Below are positions 8,314 to 19,800 of a stretch of 64,000 bases of DNA, in pieces. The translations under genes were made by a program, and so were the position numbers. Below the pieces are notes generated by a model. That model saw only the letters and a program-made list of their open reading frames with translations. It was not told the DNA's origin and did no database searches. This DNA is from a virus, in the IMG/VR virus record IMGVR_UViG_3300009370_001679, positions 1-64,000 of that record, one strand, 5' to 3'. Position 1 is the first letter of the stretch, and every line of letters begins with the position of its first letter.

Positions 8314-9363
8314 ATGTCAAACATAGATATCGAAAAAGCTTTATATAGAATTATACAAGGTCGCTTGCGCTATAAGGTGCGAGACGGCCTTGTTCTATAT
8401 ATACATGAGCCTACACCAGAGATAATCTATGAGTCTTATGATGTTTATGATGAAGCTTACGAAAAGGCCTACTGGAGAGGTGTCTACGTCAAAGAAGAAG
8501 TCCTCCCCATACTCTTAGAAAATAATTACTGGAGCCCTTTAGACGACAAAGAGGCAGAAAAAGTTCAGAAGCAGATTGAAGATAAAAAGCTAGAAGCCTT
8601 TAAGCAGTTCGTCCACAAGAAGCAGCTCGCCGCCATTAAGAGGGAGATATTCTACCTAGAGAAAAAATGGCAAAAGCTATATCTAAAAAAGAATTCGCTA
8701 GACCATATAACGTGTGCGGGGTGCGCAGACCTAACTAGAAACCAATGGCTTATTGGCAAGACGACAAGATTTCCCGATGGAGCTCTCTATGATTGGAAAG
8801 AAGCCTCTATTCCCAGCGCTACGAACTATAGAGCCTCTAACGCTATTTCACAAGAGATGTATAGGTCTGTCGCTAGGTCTGATACTTGGCGAGGAATGTG
8901 GGGTGCGGGCAAGGGAACAGAAATATTTGGAGTGCCCTTTTCTAGAATTACGCAAGAACAAGCCAGACTTTGTATGTATGCTAGAATGTATGACAACGTG
9001 GCGGAAAGTCCAGAAGCCCCCACAGAGGAAATAATAGCGGATGATATTTGTCTTGATGGGTGGTTCATAGATCAGAAGAAAAAACAAGATAAGCAGAAAA
9101 AGCAAAACCAAGTTGACGGGATGATCTCGAATGATAAGATTAGAAATTCCGGAGAGGTATTTGTTATGGCTCAAGACAACGAAGACGCCCAACAAATATA
9201 TGACCTTAATGATGGGATGGCCAGAAGCACGGTAAAACAGAGACAAGCACAGATAGAAGGGCAAGAGGATCTGATGAAGTTCCAAGAGCTTGCAGACGTT
9301 AAACAAGACATATCAATACAAAGACAACAACAGTTTAGTCAATCACTTAAAAATAGGAGATAA
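8314..9363 (+). CDS. Coiled-coil tail-assembly-region protein
   Basis: This 349-residue protein has an AAGGAAGG ribosome site. Residues about 1-60 include a LRYKVRDGLVLYIHEPTPE segment that may form a small domain. Residues about 88-130 form a Lys/Glu-rich helix (KKQLAAIKREIFYLEKKWQK), and the C-terminal 100 residues are Gln/Lys/Asp-rich and probably helical. Its place between tail tube and tape measure is the usual site of tail assembly chaperones, so a chaperone role is plausible. The product is, however, longer than typical chaperones and no family was recognised. A single CxxC (CAGC) occurs near residue 135. Confidence 0.4.
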   Translation: MSNIDIEKALYRIIQGRLRYKVRDGLVLYIHEPTPEIIYESYDVYDEAYEKAYWRGVYVKEEVLPILLENNYWSPLDDKEAEKVQKQIEDKKLEAFKQFVHKKQLAAIKREIFYLEKKWQKLYLKKNSLDHITCAGCADLTRNQWLIGKTTRFPDGALYDWKEASIPSATNYRASNAISQEMYRSVARSDTWRGMWGAGKGTEIFGVPFSRITQEQARLCMYARMYDNVAESPEAPTEEIIADDICLDGWFIDQKKKQDKQKKQNQVDGMISNDKIRNSGEVFVMAQDNEDAQQIYDLNDGMARSTVKQRQAQIEGQEDLMKFQELADVKQDISIQRQQQFSQSLKNRR

Positions 9364-9374
9364 AGGAATGAAAA

Positions 9375-9737
9375 ATGGATGATTACAATGCTTTACTGAA
9401 GCAGTCTCTTGATCTAAAAGGCAAGAGACAGGAAAAGTATAAAGAGCTATCGAAGGATAGACTGTATAAAATAGCTAAGAAAAAAATACAGACAACTATG
9501 ATCGGCGCTTTAGATACGATAGAGAAGAGCTTTGGTTTTTTGTGGGAATCTGATGAAGAATTAACTAATGAGCAAGTTCAACTTAAAGCTATTTTTGAAG
9601 ATGCTCGATCACAAATTCTAGATCGGGGAAATACCCAAATGAGAAACCTAGAGGCGGAAATGACGCAGTACGACATTTCTTGGAACAGACACACAATTAA
9701 TTTACCAGTAATAGAAAGAGGAGAAGATAATGAGTGA
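9375..9737 (+). CDS. Small helical protein upstream of tape measure
   Basis: This 120-residue charged, helical protein (many Lys, Glu, Gln) has an AAAGGA ribosome site and overlaps the following gene by eight bases. It has no cysteines or membrane segment. Pairs of overlapping small genes directly before the tape measure commonly encode tail assembly chaperones in siphophages. Here both frames have their own ribosome site and no programmed frameshift is needed. Function is inferred from position only. Confidence 0.45.
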   Translation: MDDYNALLKQSLDLKGKRQEKYKELSKDRLYKIAKKKIQTTMIGALDTIEKSFGFLWESDEELTNEQVQLKAIFEDARSQILDRGNTQMRNLEAEMTQYDISWNRHTINLPVIERGEDNE

Positions 9738-10734
9738 CAAGAAGGATAAAGATTTTGTAGAGGTTAACGCTAAAGACAAGAACGACAATGACGTTACTGT
9801 CTGGGTTAAAAGACCTTCTACGGCAGAGTATAAGGATTCTCAGATTGAGTATAATAAGGCTTTTCGCGAAGCGTTAGAAGGCGGAGCTATTCTTAAGAAA
9901 AAGCTTGGCGAATACATGAGGTCTCAGGGGCTTTGGGATGATGCTAAAGATTCTGAAGAAAAGAGACTTCTTGCGGCAGTAGCAAAAGAAGAGGGCAAGC
10001 TCAAAAAGGGTGGTATCCCTCTTGAAGATGCTAAACAGATCGCGCTTGACTTGAGAAAGACTCGCGCTAAATTTAGAACCCTAATCGCGGAGAGAACTTT
10101 GTTGGACTCTAATACCGTTGAGGGCCAATCTGACAATGCTCGCTTTAATGCTCTAGTAACACTCTGTGTTTTGGATACAGACAAGGTTACGCCAGTGTTT
10201 GAAGACTTGGCTCAGTATGATAAAAAGGGTGACGAGCCTTGGGCCATTGAAGCCGCTAGTGAGTTAGCTTCTTTGATTTATGAGTTAGATCCTAATTATG
10301 ATAATACTCTTGAAGAAAACAAATTCCTCAAGAATTATAACTTTGCTAATAAAGAAAATGAGCTGATTAATTCTGACGGGCATGCAATTTTTCTAGATCA
10401 GGAAACAGGCAAAGAACACCTGATCGAAACAGAAGGTATGCGATTTGTTGCTTATCGCACAGAAGAAGGTTATCAAAAGCAGGATGAAGAAGATAGATAT
10501 TTCGTTAATAAAGACGGAGTTGAAATTGATGAAGATGGTAATCCTGTTGTAGATGATTTTGTTCCATTCTTGGACGATTCTGGTAAGCCTATCCCTGTGC
10601 CTATTAGCGCAGAAGAGGCAGAAAAAGCTGCGGAAGAAGCCGAAACCGCTGAAGAAGAGGCTGAGACAGCTGAGGGCGAAGAAACCACACCAAAAAAGCG
10701 TGGTAGACCAAAAAAGACTGAAGAAGTTACATAA
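9730..10734 (+). CDS. Putative tail assembly chaperone with acidic and AT-hook-like tail
   Basis: This 334-residue protein has a strong AGAGGAG ribosome site and overlaps the previous gene. Residues 1-200 are helical with a compact start (NDVTVWVKRPSTAEYKDSQI) and likely form the folded part. Residues about 285-318 are a Glu/Ala run (EEAEKAAEEAETAEEEAE), followed by a basic KKRGRPKKT, which matches the core of an AT-hook. An acidic run and basic tail could serve as a disordered holder for hydrophobic tape-measure segments, or the tail could touch DNA. The stop codon is immediately followed by promoter motif P4. Two A-AAA-AAG heptamers near the end lead only to quick stops. Confidence 0.5.
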   Translation: MSDKKDKDFVEVNAKDKNDNDVTVWVKRPSTAEYKDSQIEYNKAFREALEGGAILKKKLGEYMRSQGLWDDAKDSEEKRLLAAVAKEEGKLKKGGIPLEDAKQIALDLRKTRAKFRTLIAERTLLDSNTVEGQSDNARFNALVTLCVLDTDKVTPVFEDLAQYDKKGDEPWAIEAASELASLIYELDPNYDNTLEENKFLKNYNFANKENELINSDGHAIFLDQETGKEHLIETEGMRFVAYRTEEGYQKQDEEDRYFVNKDGVEIDEDGNPVVDDFVPFLDDSGKPIPVPISAEEAEKAAEEAETAEEEAETAEGEETTPKKRGRPKKTEEVT

Positions 10735-10748
10735 TTTTGTGTATATAG
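10735..10748 (+). promoter_or_regulatory. Putative late promoter P4 (TTTTGTGTATATAG)
   Basis: TTTTGTGTATATAG begins at the base after the TAA of the preceding gene and lies about 90 bp before the tape-measure ATG. It matches P2 and P3 fully. A terminator hairpin lies between it and the gene it should serve. Confidence 0.6.
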
Positions 10749-10762
10749 ACGTGGACAGTCTT

Positions 10763-10812
10763 AAAGGGGTAGCAAACGATACATATGTGTATTTCGAGCT
10801 GCCCCTTTTTTT
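10763..10812 (+). terminator. Intrinsic terminator or attenuator before the tape measure
   Basis: AAAGGGGTAGC (10763-10773) pairs with GCTGCCCCTTT (10798-10808) over 11 bp with one G-U pair. A second small stem (ATACA/TGTAT) sits inside the loop, and a run of seven T ends the structure. It has the form of a rho-independent terminator. It lies just downstream of promoter motif P4, so it could end the tube-gene transcript, act as an attenuator, or define a leader RNA of about 50-60 nt. Confidence 0.7.
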
Positions 10813-10839
10813 ATATCAAGCAGAGCATGAGAGGAGAAT

Positions 10840-13800
10840 ATGGCATCTAAATTCAATTTAACAGCGCAGTTGAGCTTGGCGCCTCCTACAAATGTTCCTC
10901 AGATAGTTAGACAGGTTAACCAGCAACTTCAGGGCATTTCGATGAACATTAACCCTGTTGTTAATGCCAAATCTCTTAACCAAGCAAATCAGGCTGTTCA
11001 GAGGGTTGGAGTAAGTGCAAAGGTTACTTCCAAAAATCTAAATACTGCTGCCGGTTCGGCAAGCAGCTTGGGTTCTGCGTTAGGTGCGGCGGCTAGAAGG
11101 TTCGCCTCTATTACGTTGGCTACGGGTTTCTTCTTAGCCTTGACTAGAGCTCTAGGTTCTGCTGTTGGTAGGGCTATCGAGTTTGAGAAAGAGATGTTGA
11201 AAATTTCTCAGGTTACTGGTAAATCGGTGCGGTCACTTAGGGATCTCAGTAATGAGGTAACAAGACTGTCTGGTAATCTAGGTGTATCCTCCGAAGAATT
11301 ATTAAATGCTGCGAGAACTTTATCTCAGGCAGGTTTTGCTGCCGACAAGGTAACTGGGGCGCTGAAGGTTTTAGCTCAGACTGATTTAGCTGCTACGTTT
11401 GATAACATTAAAGACACGACAGAAGGCGCTATAGCTATTCTTAGTCAGTTTAGAAAAGAAGTTCGGGCGGCGGGCGGAGAAGTTCAGTTCTTAGAAATGG
11501 CTATGGACTCCATTAACGCAGTCTCTAAGAGTTTTGCTGTCGAGTCTGCCGACCTTATCTCTGTGGTCAGAAGGACTGGTGGTGTATTCGAGGCTGCCGG
11601 TGGTAAGCTAAATGAATTGATTGCCTTGTTTACATCTGTTCGTGCGACAACCCGTGAAACCGCTGATACTATTGCCACTGGTTTTAGAACTATCTTTACT
11701 CGTATCCAGAGGTCTGAAACTATTGATAGCCTTAGAGAGCTAGGTATTGTTCTCCAAGACACAGAGGGTAAATTTGTTGGTCCAATGGAGGCTATAGCAA
11801 GACTCTCTGCTGGATTACAGGCTCTTGATCCGAGAGACTTTAGGTTTAATGAAATCGTAGAACAGCTTGGTGGATTCCGCCAAATTGGTAAGGTTATCCC
11901 TCTTATTAAACAGTATACCACGTCTACTGAGGCCTTAGCGGTAGCGAATAACGCGATGGGTTCTACCGCTAGAGATGCAGGTATTGCTCAACAGGGTCTT
12001 GGCAACCAGTTTGCACAGCTGAAAGAAAAGTTTGATGCCACTGTTCGTTCTTTGGCTGATAGTGATACATTTCAAACCCTAGCCACATCGGCAATTAAAA
12101 TGGCTGAAGCCATATTGAGAATTGTTGATGCTCTTGAGCCATTGCTTCCTATGTTGACTGCTCTGGCGGCATTTAAGTTAGGTCAAATTGCAATTCCGGC
12201 GTTTGGTAAATTTGCCGGTATTGGCGCAAATGCGGGTGGTAAAATACACGGCTTCGCTGGTGGTGGTATGGTTCCCGGTCGAGGAAATAGAGATACAGTT
12301 CCGGCGATGTTAGAGCCCGGTGAGTTCGTTATGCGCAAATCCGCAGTCAAGAAAATTGGCGCGAACAATATGGCGGAGATGAATGCTAAAGGGTATGCTT
12401 CTGGGGGTCAGGTTTATGAGCAGAATTATGGCGCGGCGATTCTGACGCCCACATCCTCTAAAGGTGACTGGAGCGGAGGATATACACAGATCTCGGAAGA
12501 GCAATCAGTTCCTATTGGGGGCTATAAGCTTGGAGACTCTAAAGGCAGAACCGCGCTTGAGGCATCATGGAATATAGTAAGAAACCGAATGCGATCAACC
12601 CCAGAGGAGCTTACGTTTAAGGAGTTTGAGCCATTTGCTATGAAGGAACTGGCCAAGCAAACTCCCATGATAGCGAAGTCTAGTCCAAACCAAGGTGTCT
12701 ATCAAGCTTTTGAGCAGGGTATACAAGACGGTATAATAGAGGGAACAAGACTTGCTGCCGTTAACGTGTCTAAACAGATACCGGGCACGACAGTTAGCAC
12801 ACCTGAGTCCGGGTCTCAAATCGAGAGCTTTATGGCATCTATTAATCAGGGCGCTAAAGGTAATATGTTTGAGCAGGTAATGGATGCTTTCGGAGAGCCT
12901 TTTGATCAGAGAGAGCCAGATCCGACAAAACCATTTGACTATATGCCGGGACAGTTTGGCCCTCTGAGGAAGGGGTTTAGTAATATTCTTGCTAAGGCCC
13001 AGCATATAGAAGCAAAAGCCTCTCAGACGAAAGCAGCGCCAGCCAAGATGGGACCCAAAGTGCTTGCGCAAAGAGCTCGCTATGCTCCTAACGATCAAAA
13101 CTTTCTAGGCAACGTGCAGGAGAAACTTATTCCACTATTAGCCAAAAAGCGGGACCAAGAGGTTCCAGCGGGCGCGATTCCGAAAAAAGGAAAAGGTACA
13201 AAAAAACCGAGTGGAGGGGTAATGCACACCATGCCCTCCACTGCGGGGCTAGCCAACTCTCATTTTGGTGGCAAGATAGGATATTACGCTAAGGGAGGCA
13301 AGACCGATACTGTTCCCGCAATGCTTACGCCCGGTGAGTTTGTACTGAAGAAAAGCGCCGCTCAGGGTATAGGTTATTCCAACCTTCATAGAATGAATCA
13401 ATCTAATGGTGTTAATGGATATGCCGCCGGTGGTATTGTTACTGGGACAAGAGGGTTTTACGGGAATGGAGTGCCCGGTGGAGGCGCGTCTATAGGAACT
13501 ATTCCCGGCATAGAAAGCGCATCTAAAGGCTTTACACAACTTGCTAAAAGTATAGGGGATCTTGTTGGACAGCTGATAAGAGCTGGCGAATCTATTACAT
13601 TGGGCGCAAATTCAGCGTCTGAAAAGCTGGTTCAGGGTGCAAATGTACTTGGGCCGGAACTCAGTCAGGCAGGTCAGGCATTTATAGGTTTGCCCGCAAC
13701 GATTTTGAACCTGTTGGATGATGGAGCAGTTCAGCTCGGAACTGGCCTAGCAGACGCCGCCAAAGGAATAGGCTCTATAGACAATATAATGATAAAAGCC

Positions 13801-16800
13801 CTTACAGCATCATTAGCCCCTTTCACAGCAGCTATGGCAGATGCTTCCAAGGGAATTAGCGCTGTTGACAACATAATGAACACCACTATGACAGGAGCAA
13901 TGGCACCACTCAAAACATCACTGTCATTGCTTGATGGAGAATTTAAGAAGTTTGGTAAAGAGCTAATGCTTAAGCTCAAATATTTTGATATTTTAAAGAA
14001 AGCCAATACTGATCTAGTTACCGTTATGAACGATCTCGGCAAGAAGCTTATAGAAAAGGGTGATGATTTTGACATATTGAAACCGCCTATTGCCACTGTC
14101 GAGCAGGCACTTATTAGGGTTTCTAATTACCTGAACAACTTTTATCAGATCTTTACGCCACTTGCGGGGGCTGTGCGGCAACTTTCTGTCGCCATGCAGA
14201 ATCAGGCGGCAACAATAACTGCAAGCGGTGCAGGAGTTGCGGCAGGAGCGGGCGGTGCGGCACTACAGGGGCCCATGACTCAGCTAGCCGCGAACATGTC
14301 TATGGCAGCCAAAAGAATGAGCAATATTGCAGTCATTGGTGCTAGCCTTCAGCAGGCGATGGCTAATTTGGTTACGTCCCTTAATTCGGGTAAAGGTAGT
14401 ATAAATAATATAACTATTAATTCCGCAGCCACAGCTCAGGAATTAGCCGAGCTAAAGGCTGAACTAGCAAAGGCCCAAGCTAGAATATTAGAGCTGGAAA
14501 CTGCCGCAGCGCAAGCCTCCACCCAAATGAAAAAGACTGGCGCTAGTGGTGGCGCAGCCGCCGGAGGCATGATGATGGGTGGTGGTGGTGGTGGCCAAAT
14601 GGGGAACAACCTGATGATGGCGGGCATGGCGGCGGGAATGGTTGCCCAGAGTATGGACGGACTGAACGACAAAACAAAAACTTTCGTGACAGATATTACT
14701 ATGATTGGTATGATGTTGGGAATGGTTGCAATGTCCTTTGCTCCTATGTTAAAGGGCCTGTTTATGGTGGCTGGATCTTCGACCACAGCCGCTGCGGCAC
14801 TTTCCGCACAGACTGCGGCGACAGCTGTTGAAGTTGCGGCATCTGAAGCGGCGACTTTAGCAGATATGCAGAAGGCAGGTGCCGGATTCGCCGCATCCGC
14901 GATAGATGCACAGAAAACGGTTGCCGGTGGTGCTGCTACCATAGCCGATAGACTCAAAGCCCTTGCTGCCGCCGATGCGGCGAAGGCAGATAAAATGAAA
15001 GCCGGTGCCGCCATGCTGGCAGGCGGAATTATGGTAGGTCTTGCGATAGCCGCCACTTATGTTATAATGAGAAGTAAGGCGCTTGGTGAACAGGCGAAAA
15101 AGCTAACCGAGGAATATCAAGATTCTATAAAAGAGTTGCAGGAGGGTGGCGCAGGTACGAATCTCGCAGACGCTCAGGCTAAAGTTAGAGCTGCCCTTCA
15201 GAAAGAGGCAGAAGCCGCTGGGGCTACATTCAGTGGGTTCGTTTCTGCTATTGCGGCGACTATTGTAGTTATCGCCGCTGCGGTCGGTCTGTTTTTCGCG
15301 GGGATTGCCACGGGCGGTCTGGCTTGGGCGGCTGCGGCAGCCATTTTTATTGCGGCAGCTGGAGTTGCTGGAGCGGAAATGGGGGCGGCGTTTGCAACGG
15401 CTGAGGAGGCGATAGGGGCGTCTACTGACGCTTTAGTAGCATCAACGTTCTATGCCGCCACAGCTCTGAACGGACTTACTGCGGCAAACCAAGCTATGGA
15501 ACTTGAGCAGCTTAGCGGCGTTGCGTTAATGGAGAGACAAGGACAGGCTTTTGACGACTTCTATGCTTCTTCTCTCCAAGCCGCCGGAGCTATGGCGTCT
15601 TTTCAGGGGATGGAAGCTGGTATGGATCAGGAGTTCAGGGGTGAGATGGAGGACTCAGACGTCTTTGAGGCCGTCAAGGATGGTGGGATTGATGCAATGA
15701 AGGAGTTAAGTCAGGCATGGTTTAAAATGGCTTCCGACATGAAGAACGGCATGAATGGCGCTGTAGACGAAATGATCGAAGGTGGCGCGTCTATCAGAGA
15801 CGCGATGGATAGCGCCGAAATACAGGGTCAGCTTAAAAAATACGGAGCTGCTGTCGAGATGGCTACACGACTCCAGATGATGATGAGTGGACTCCAAAAA
15901 CAACAAGCCAAACAAGAGTTGGGGCTTGCTGGCATGACAGATGAAGAAATGTCTCGGGCTCAGCGCCTTCAGGTGATGGCGAGGGAAAAAGAGCTTATAG
16001 ATAAGGCGTCCGCTGACACAGCCAAGAAAGCGTCAGATGCTCAAGAAAAATCAATGAACGACAGGCTAGAGGCTGACGCAAAAGCGAAAAAGGCTGCGGC
16101 AGAAAAGCTCGCTGCGGACATAGCTCTCGCAAAACAGGCATATCGATCTGCTTTAGCGTTAAGCACGTTTGAGGTTGCCATGGTTGGGCTGAGCGGCGCG
16201 ATGAGTATGGCAGATATGGAATTTGGGGCCCTTACTGGCAGTATAAAACAGTTTAAATCAGTTAACGATAAGCTGATTGCCACCTTAGCCTCTGGAAACG
16301 TTTCTCCCGAAGCTGAACAAGCAGCAATGGCTACGGCTGGCCAATTTGGACTAGAGAGGGAGACAGTCGCTCTTATTCAAAAAATGAAAGATAACGAAAA
16401 AATACGAAAAGTATTGACCGAAAAGGGGATGGAGGCATTTAGTGGAACGCTTGAGGAGAGCGCAGCAAATTTAAGGTTTGATGAATTCATGAGAGATCAG
16501 GGTATTGATCTGTCTGGACTTGACGCTGACATAAGAGCAGAAATTATGAATATGCTAGAGGATGGGCTTCAGCCGGGCGAGATTGAAGAAATCATGAATA
16601 AAATCAATGGCGCCAATGAAGAGCAGATAAAGGTGCTTGCGGAACTAGCCAAAGCACAGAATGATTACGTTGGCGCCCTGTTTAAATTTGGTGGTGAGGT
16701 AGTAAAGCTCAATGAACTATATGCTAAGGCTATTAGTAATGTAATTAGCGTCCAGCTAAAGGGAGCAGAGCGCCTAGCTAAGGCTCAGGGAAGAGATATG

Positions 16801-19800
16801 ACCGTGGGAGATGTTAGGGCGGCAGAAGAAGCTAAAAGAAGAGCTCCATTACAGGCAAGAGGTCTTGTTGGAGGTGGAGTCGGCGCTACACAAATACAGC
16901 TAGAAAGAAACAGACAGAAGGCTAGGGATCTGGCCGATAGAGTTAAGGCAGAGGCTGAGGGCGGTCAAGACGCAGAAACAATAACCAAGCTACAAAACGA
17001 ACAAAAAGACCTAGCCTCTGAGACCAACGCTCTTACGGCGAACCTTAAGAAACTTTCAGATCAGTCTAAGTTGGCCGCCGCCATTATGGGCGAGATAGAT
17101 AAAGAAAAGGGAAAACGGGAGACAATAAGAGGTTTAATCTCCGAGTTTACCTTTGCTAGTAATCAGGGCCGGAAGGATATGGATAGGAATTTCATGGCTC
17201 TCCAGAGGGTGATGGAGACTGGGAGCTTGAATAGTATTCCGGACGAGATGAGGTCTGCTGTTGGAGGGTTATTAGGCACCCTTGAGAATATAGCGATTGG
17301 GCCACAAGGTCAAACGGGTGGAGAAATCAAGAAGATGCTAGAGATGCAGATGGCTAACCAGCTTAAGATTAGAGCTACTGGTAGGCCGCTTACTGCGGAA
17401 GAGATGCAGAGAATATTTGATAAAACAACAAAAGAAGAGAAACTTATAGATGACCTAAAAGCTCTTAATGCCGAAGAGGTTGCGGCGGCGACGGCTCTCG
17501 CTGATCATCAAGCAGATAAGATTGACGACTTGTTGGTGGGAATTGAGAGACTCATTGCAACCCTAGAGGCTGCGCAAGCGAATGCTGGTAATGCGGCACA
17601 AGGTGCGATGCAGCAGATGCAAAACCCTATGCATGGAGGGTTAATTCAGGGATTCGCAGAGGGCGGAACAGCTTCTTCGTCTGCAACTTCTTTAGCCGCT
17701 GGGACTTCTGGAGTAAGCTCTTCGGCAAAAGCGGCAAGTTACACATCAAGCGGTAAAAATATGTTCCAGCCGCGAGGCACAGACACTGTTCCTGCTATGC
17801 TTACCCCGGGTGAGTTTGTTATGCAGAAGAGCGCAGTGGACAGCATTGGTGTAGCAACCCTAAGCGCTATGAATAAAGGTGAGAAGCCTATCTATAGGCA
17901 GGGGGGTGGTCCTGTTTCAACGAGCTGGATGAACTTTAACCAAGAGGATCTTACTCTGGGTGCCACTATGATGGGTGGAAGCATAACAGGGATAATTAAC
18001 GATGTTATAAAAGGTATAACAGAAACCGTCGCCAATGTCGGAGCCTTGAAATTTAGTGATTTTAAGGGTCTTACCGGTTCGGATGTAATAGCAGAAGATA
18101 CAGGATACAGGCTTGATGGCTGGGACGATTTTGTCATGAGTGGCGGTAAAAGTATGTCTGTTAGCGGCGGCTCTTTACATAGGGCTGCTCTTAAAAGACA
18201 AAGAACAAGGTCTGCACTCGAAGAATGGTTTGAGATACGTGCTTGGGGTCCGCGCATAGGTAATCCTGCGGTAGCGGCAGCAATGCTGGAAGACCTCTAT
18301 AAGAGAAAAGATTACATGCAAGCCATTCGTGCTCATAGGTTCTTTTATAATAAAAAATATCCAGACGGAGGAAGCATAGGAAACAATAAAAATAGTGGAG
18401 CCTTTGATTATTGGAATATGTCAGCGGCGGTAGGGGCAGACGCTATAAATGATGCGTTAGCAGCAAGCGAGGAAGCAGCGCGGTATCTTACTACCAACCA
18501 AACAGAAGGAGAGGTTGGCGCGGTTCAAAGCATATCGTTTGCTGAGGATATAAGGAAAAGGTATGCTGGGGGGCCCGCAAGGGGCGTGGCGGCAGGTCTT
18601 GCTGAAGATCCGAACACTGCGGTAACATTGGCAGAGGCTAGCAATTACCGGAGTGTTCAGAAGACGCTGCCTGAGCTTAGAAGAGTCTACCAAGAATATA
18701 GGACAAATGGTCAAAATATATGGGGATCAAATAAAAACATATTGTATTCAGGTGAAGACAAAGGAGCCAAGAATAGCATGGGCATGCCTTACCCCCTTAA
18801 AACAGAAGGGTCCTCGCCAAAACTTTTTGTCCCAGATCCTAGTTTGGCCTCGCAGAAACTGAAGAACCCGGGCGATCCACAGTATGCGTGGATGAGTGGC
18901 CCTAACTTTAGAACGAGTAAGTCTGTTCTCGGGACGGACAACGAGGCAGCGTACTACGAGTCGCTATTGGACGATAGCAAATTTGCTATAGTGGGAAATA
19001 GGATGGCGGAGATAAGCGGTATCGTTCGGTCCGCCACAAAATCGGCATCTTCTGCTTATGGTAGCTTTTTGCACAACAATTTATTTACCGATGAGATGGC
19101 GGGAATGCTTAAAGAGTTTTATACAGATCCAAATGCAGCGACCGCAGAAAATCAGGTAAATCAAATAGCTGAAAAATTACAGAGGGCCTCAAATTCGGGT
19201 GCATGGCAAGGGGGAGACCCCAATGCGATCTTAGCTGCTGTGGTATTTAACCAACTAAGCAAGTTGCCGGGCATTAGTGATGCTATAGAGAACACGACTG
19301 GGTTTAACCAAGGACCTGCTGTTGGCAGTGAGACGGCAGATAAATTTGCAGGGGCACTTGGTTATGTTCCTTGGCGATTAGATGATCCATCTTTGATGAA
19401 TAAAAACATTATAAAAGCTGTTGAGGATAGACGGAATGATGCGGGGCGGAGAATGATGGGGGCAGGCTTGATAACTGCGGATTGGGGTGCGGAGTTTAAA
19501 GCTCTTTGGAAGGGCGAGGACGATAAAACCATTTCGGCAAGTTTCGTTGCGGATAAAATGACTGCTCTTCTTCGTGAGATAGAAGGGCCCGGCGGAAATG
19601 ACATAATGGGAGCGGGTCTTTTAGGTGCCATCCAACAACAACAAGCAGACGCTGCCGCCGACGCAGCAGCACAAGAAGCCGCCGCTGTGGAAGAGGTTGA
19701 AGGTAGGGTCGTGCCAAATCTAGATGTTTTCTATGGCGGTGATGCTCAAAAAGCACAGGCTTTACTGACGGCTCTTGGAGAATATCCGGGTCGCGACAAA

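Noticed and set aside
10553-10861. Frameshifted extension of the 9730-10734 gene through A-AAA-AAG heptamers near 10690 and 10710
   Set aside because: The -1 frame hits stops within three codons at both sites. The open alternative frame needs a +1 shift and would run through the promoter motif and terminator hairpin, so it is probably chance.
14436-15056. Long Ala-rich open frame opposite the tape measure (206 codons, minus strand)
   Set aside because: It is a shadow of Ala/Gly-rich coding DNA with skewed codon use, has no ribosome site and sits within a well-supported gene. Similar antisense frames at 1885-2322, 11484-11921, 12595-13098 and 20349-20873 are rejected for the same reason.
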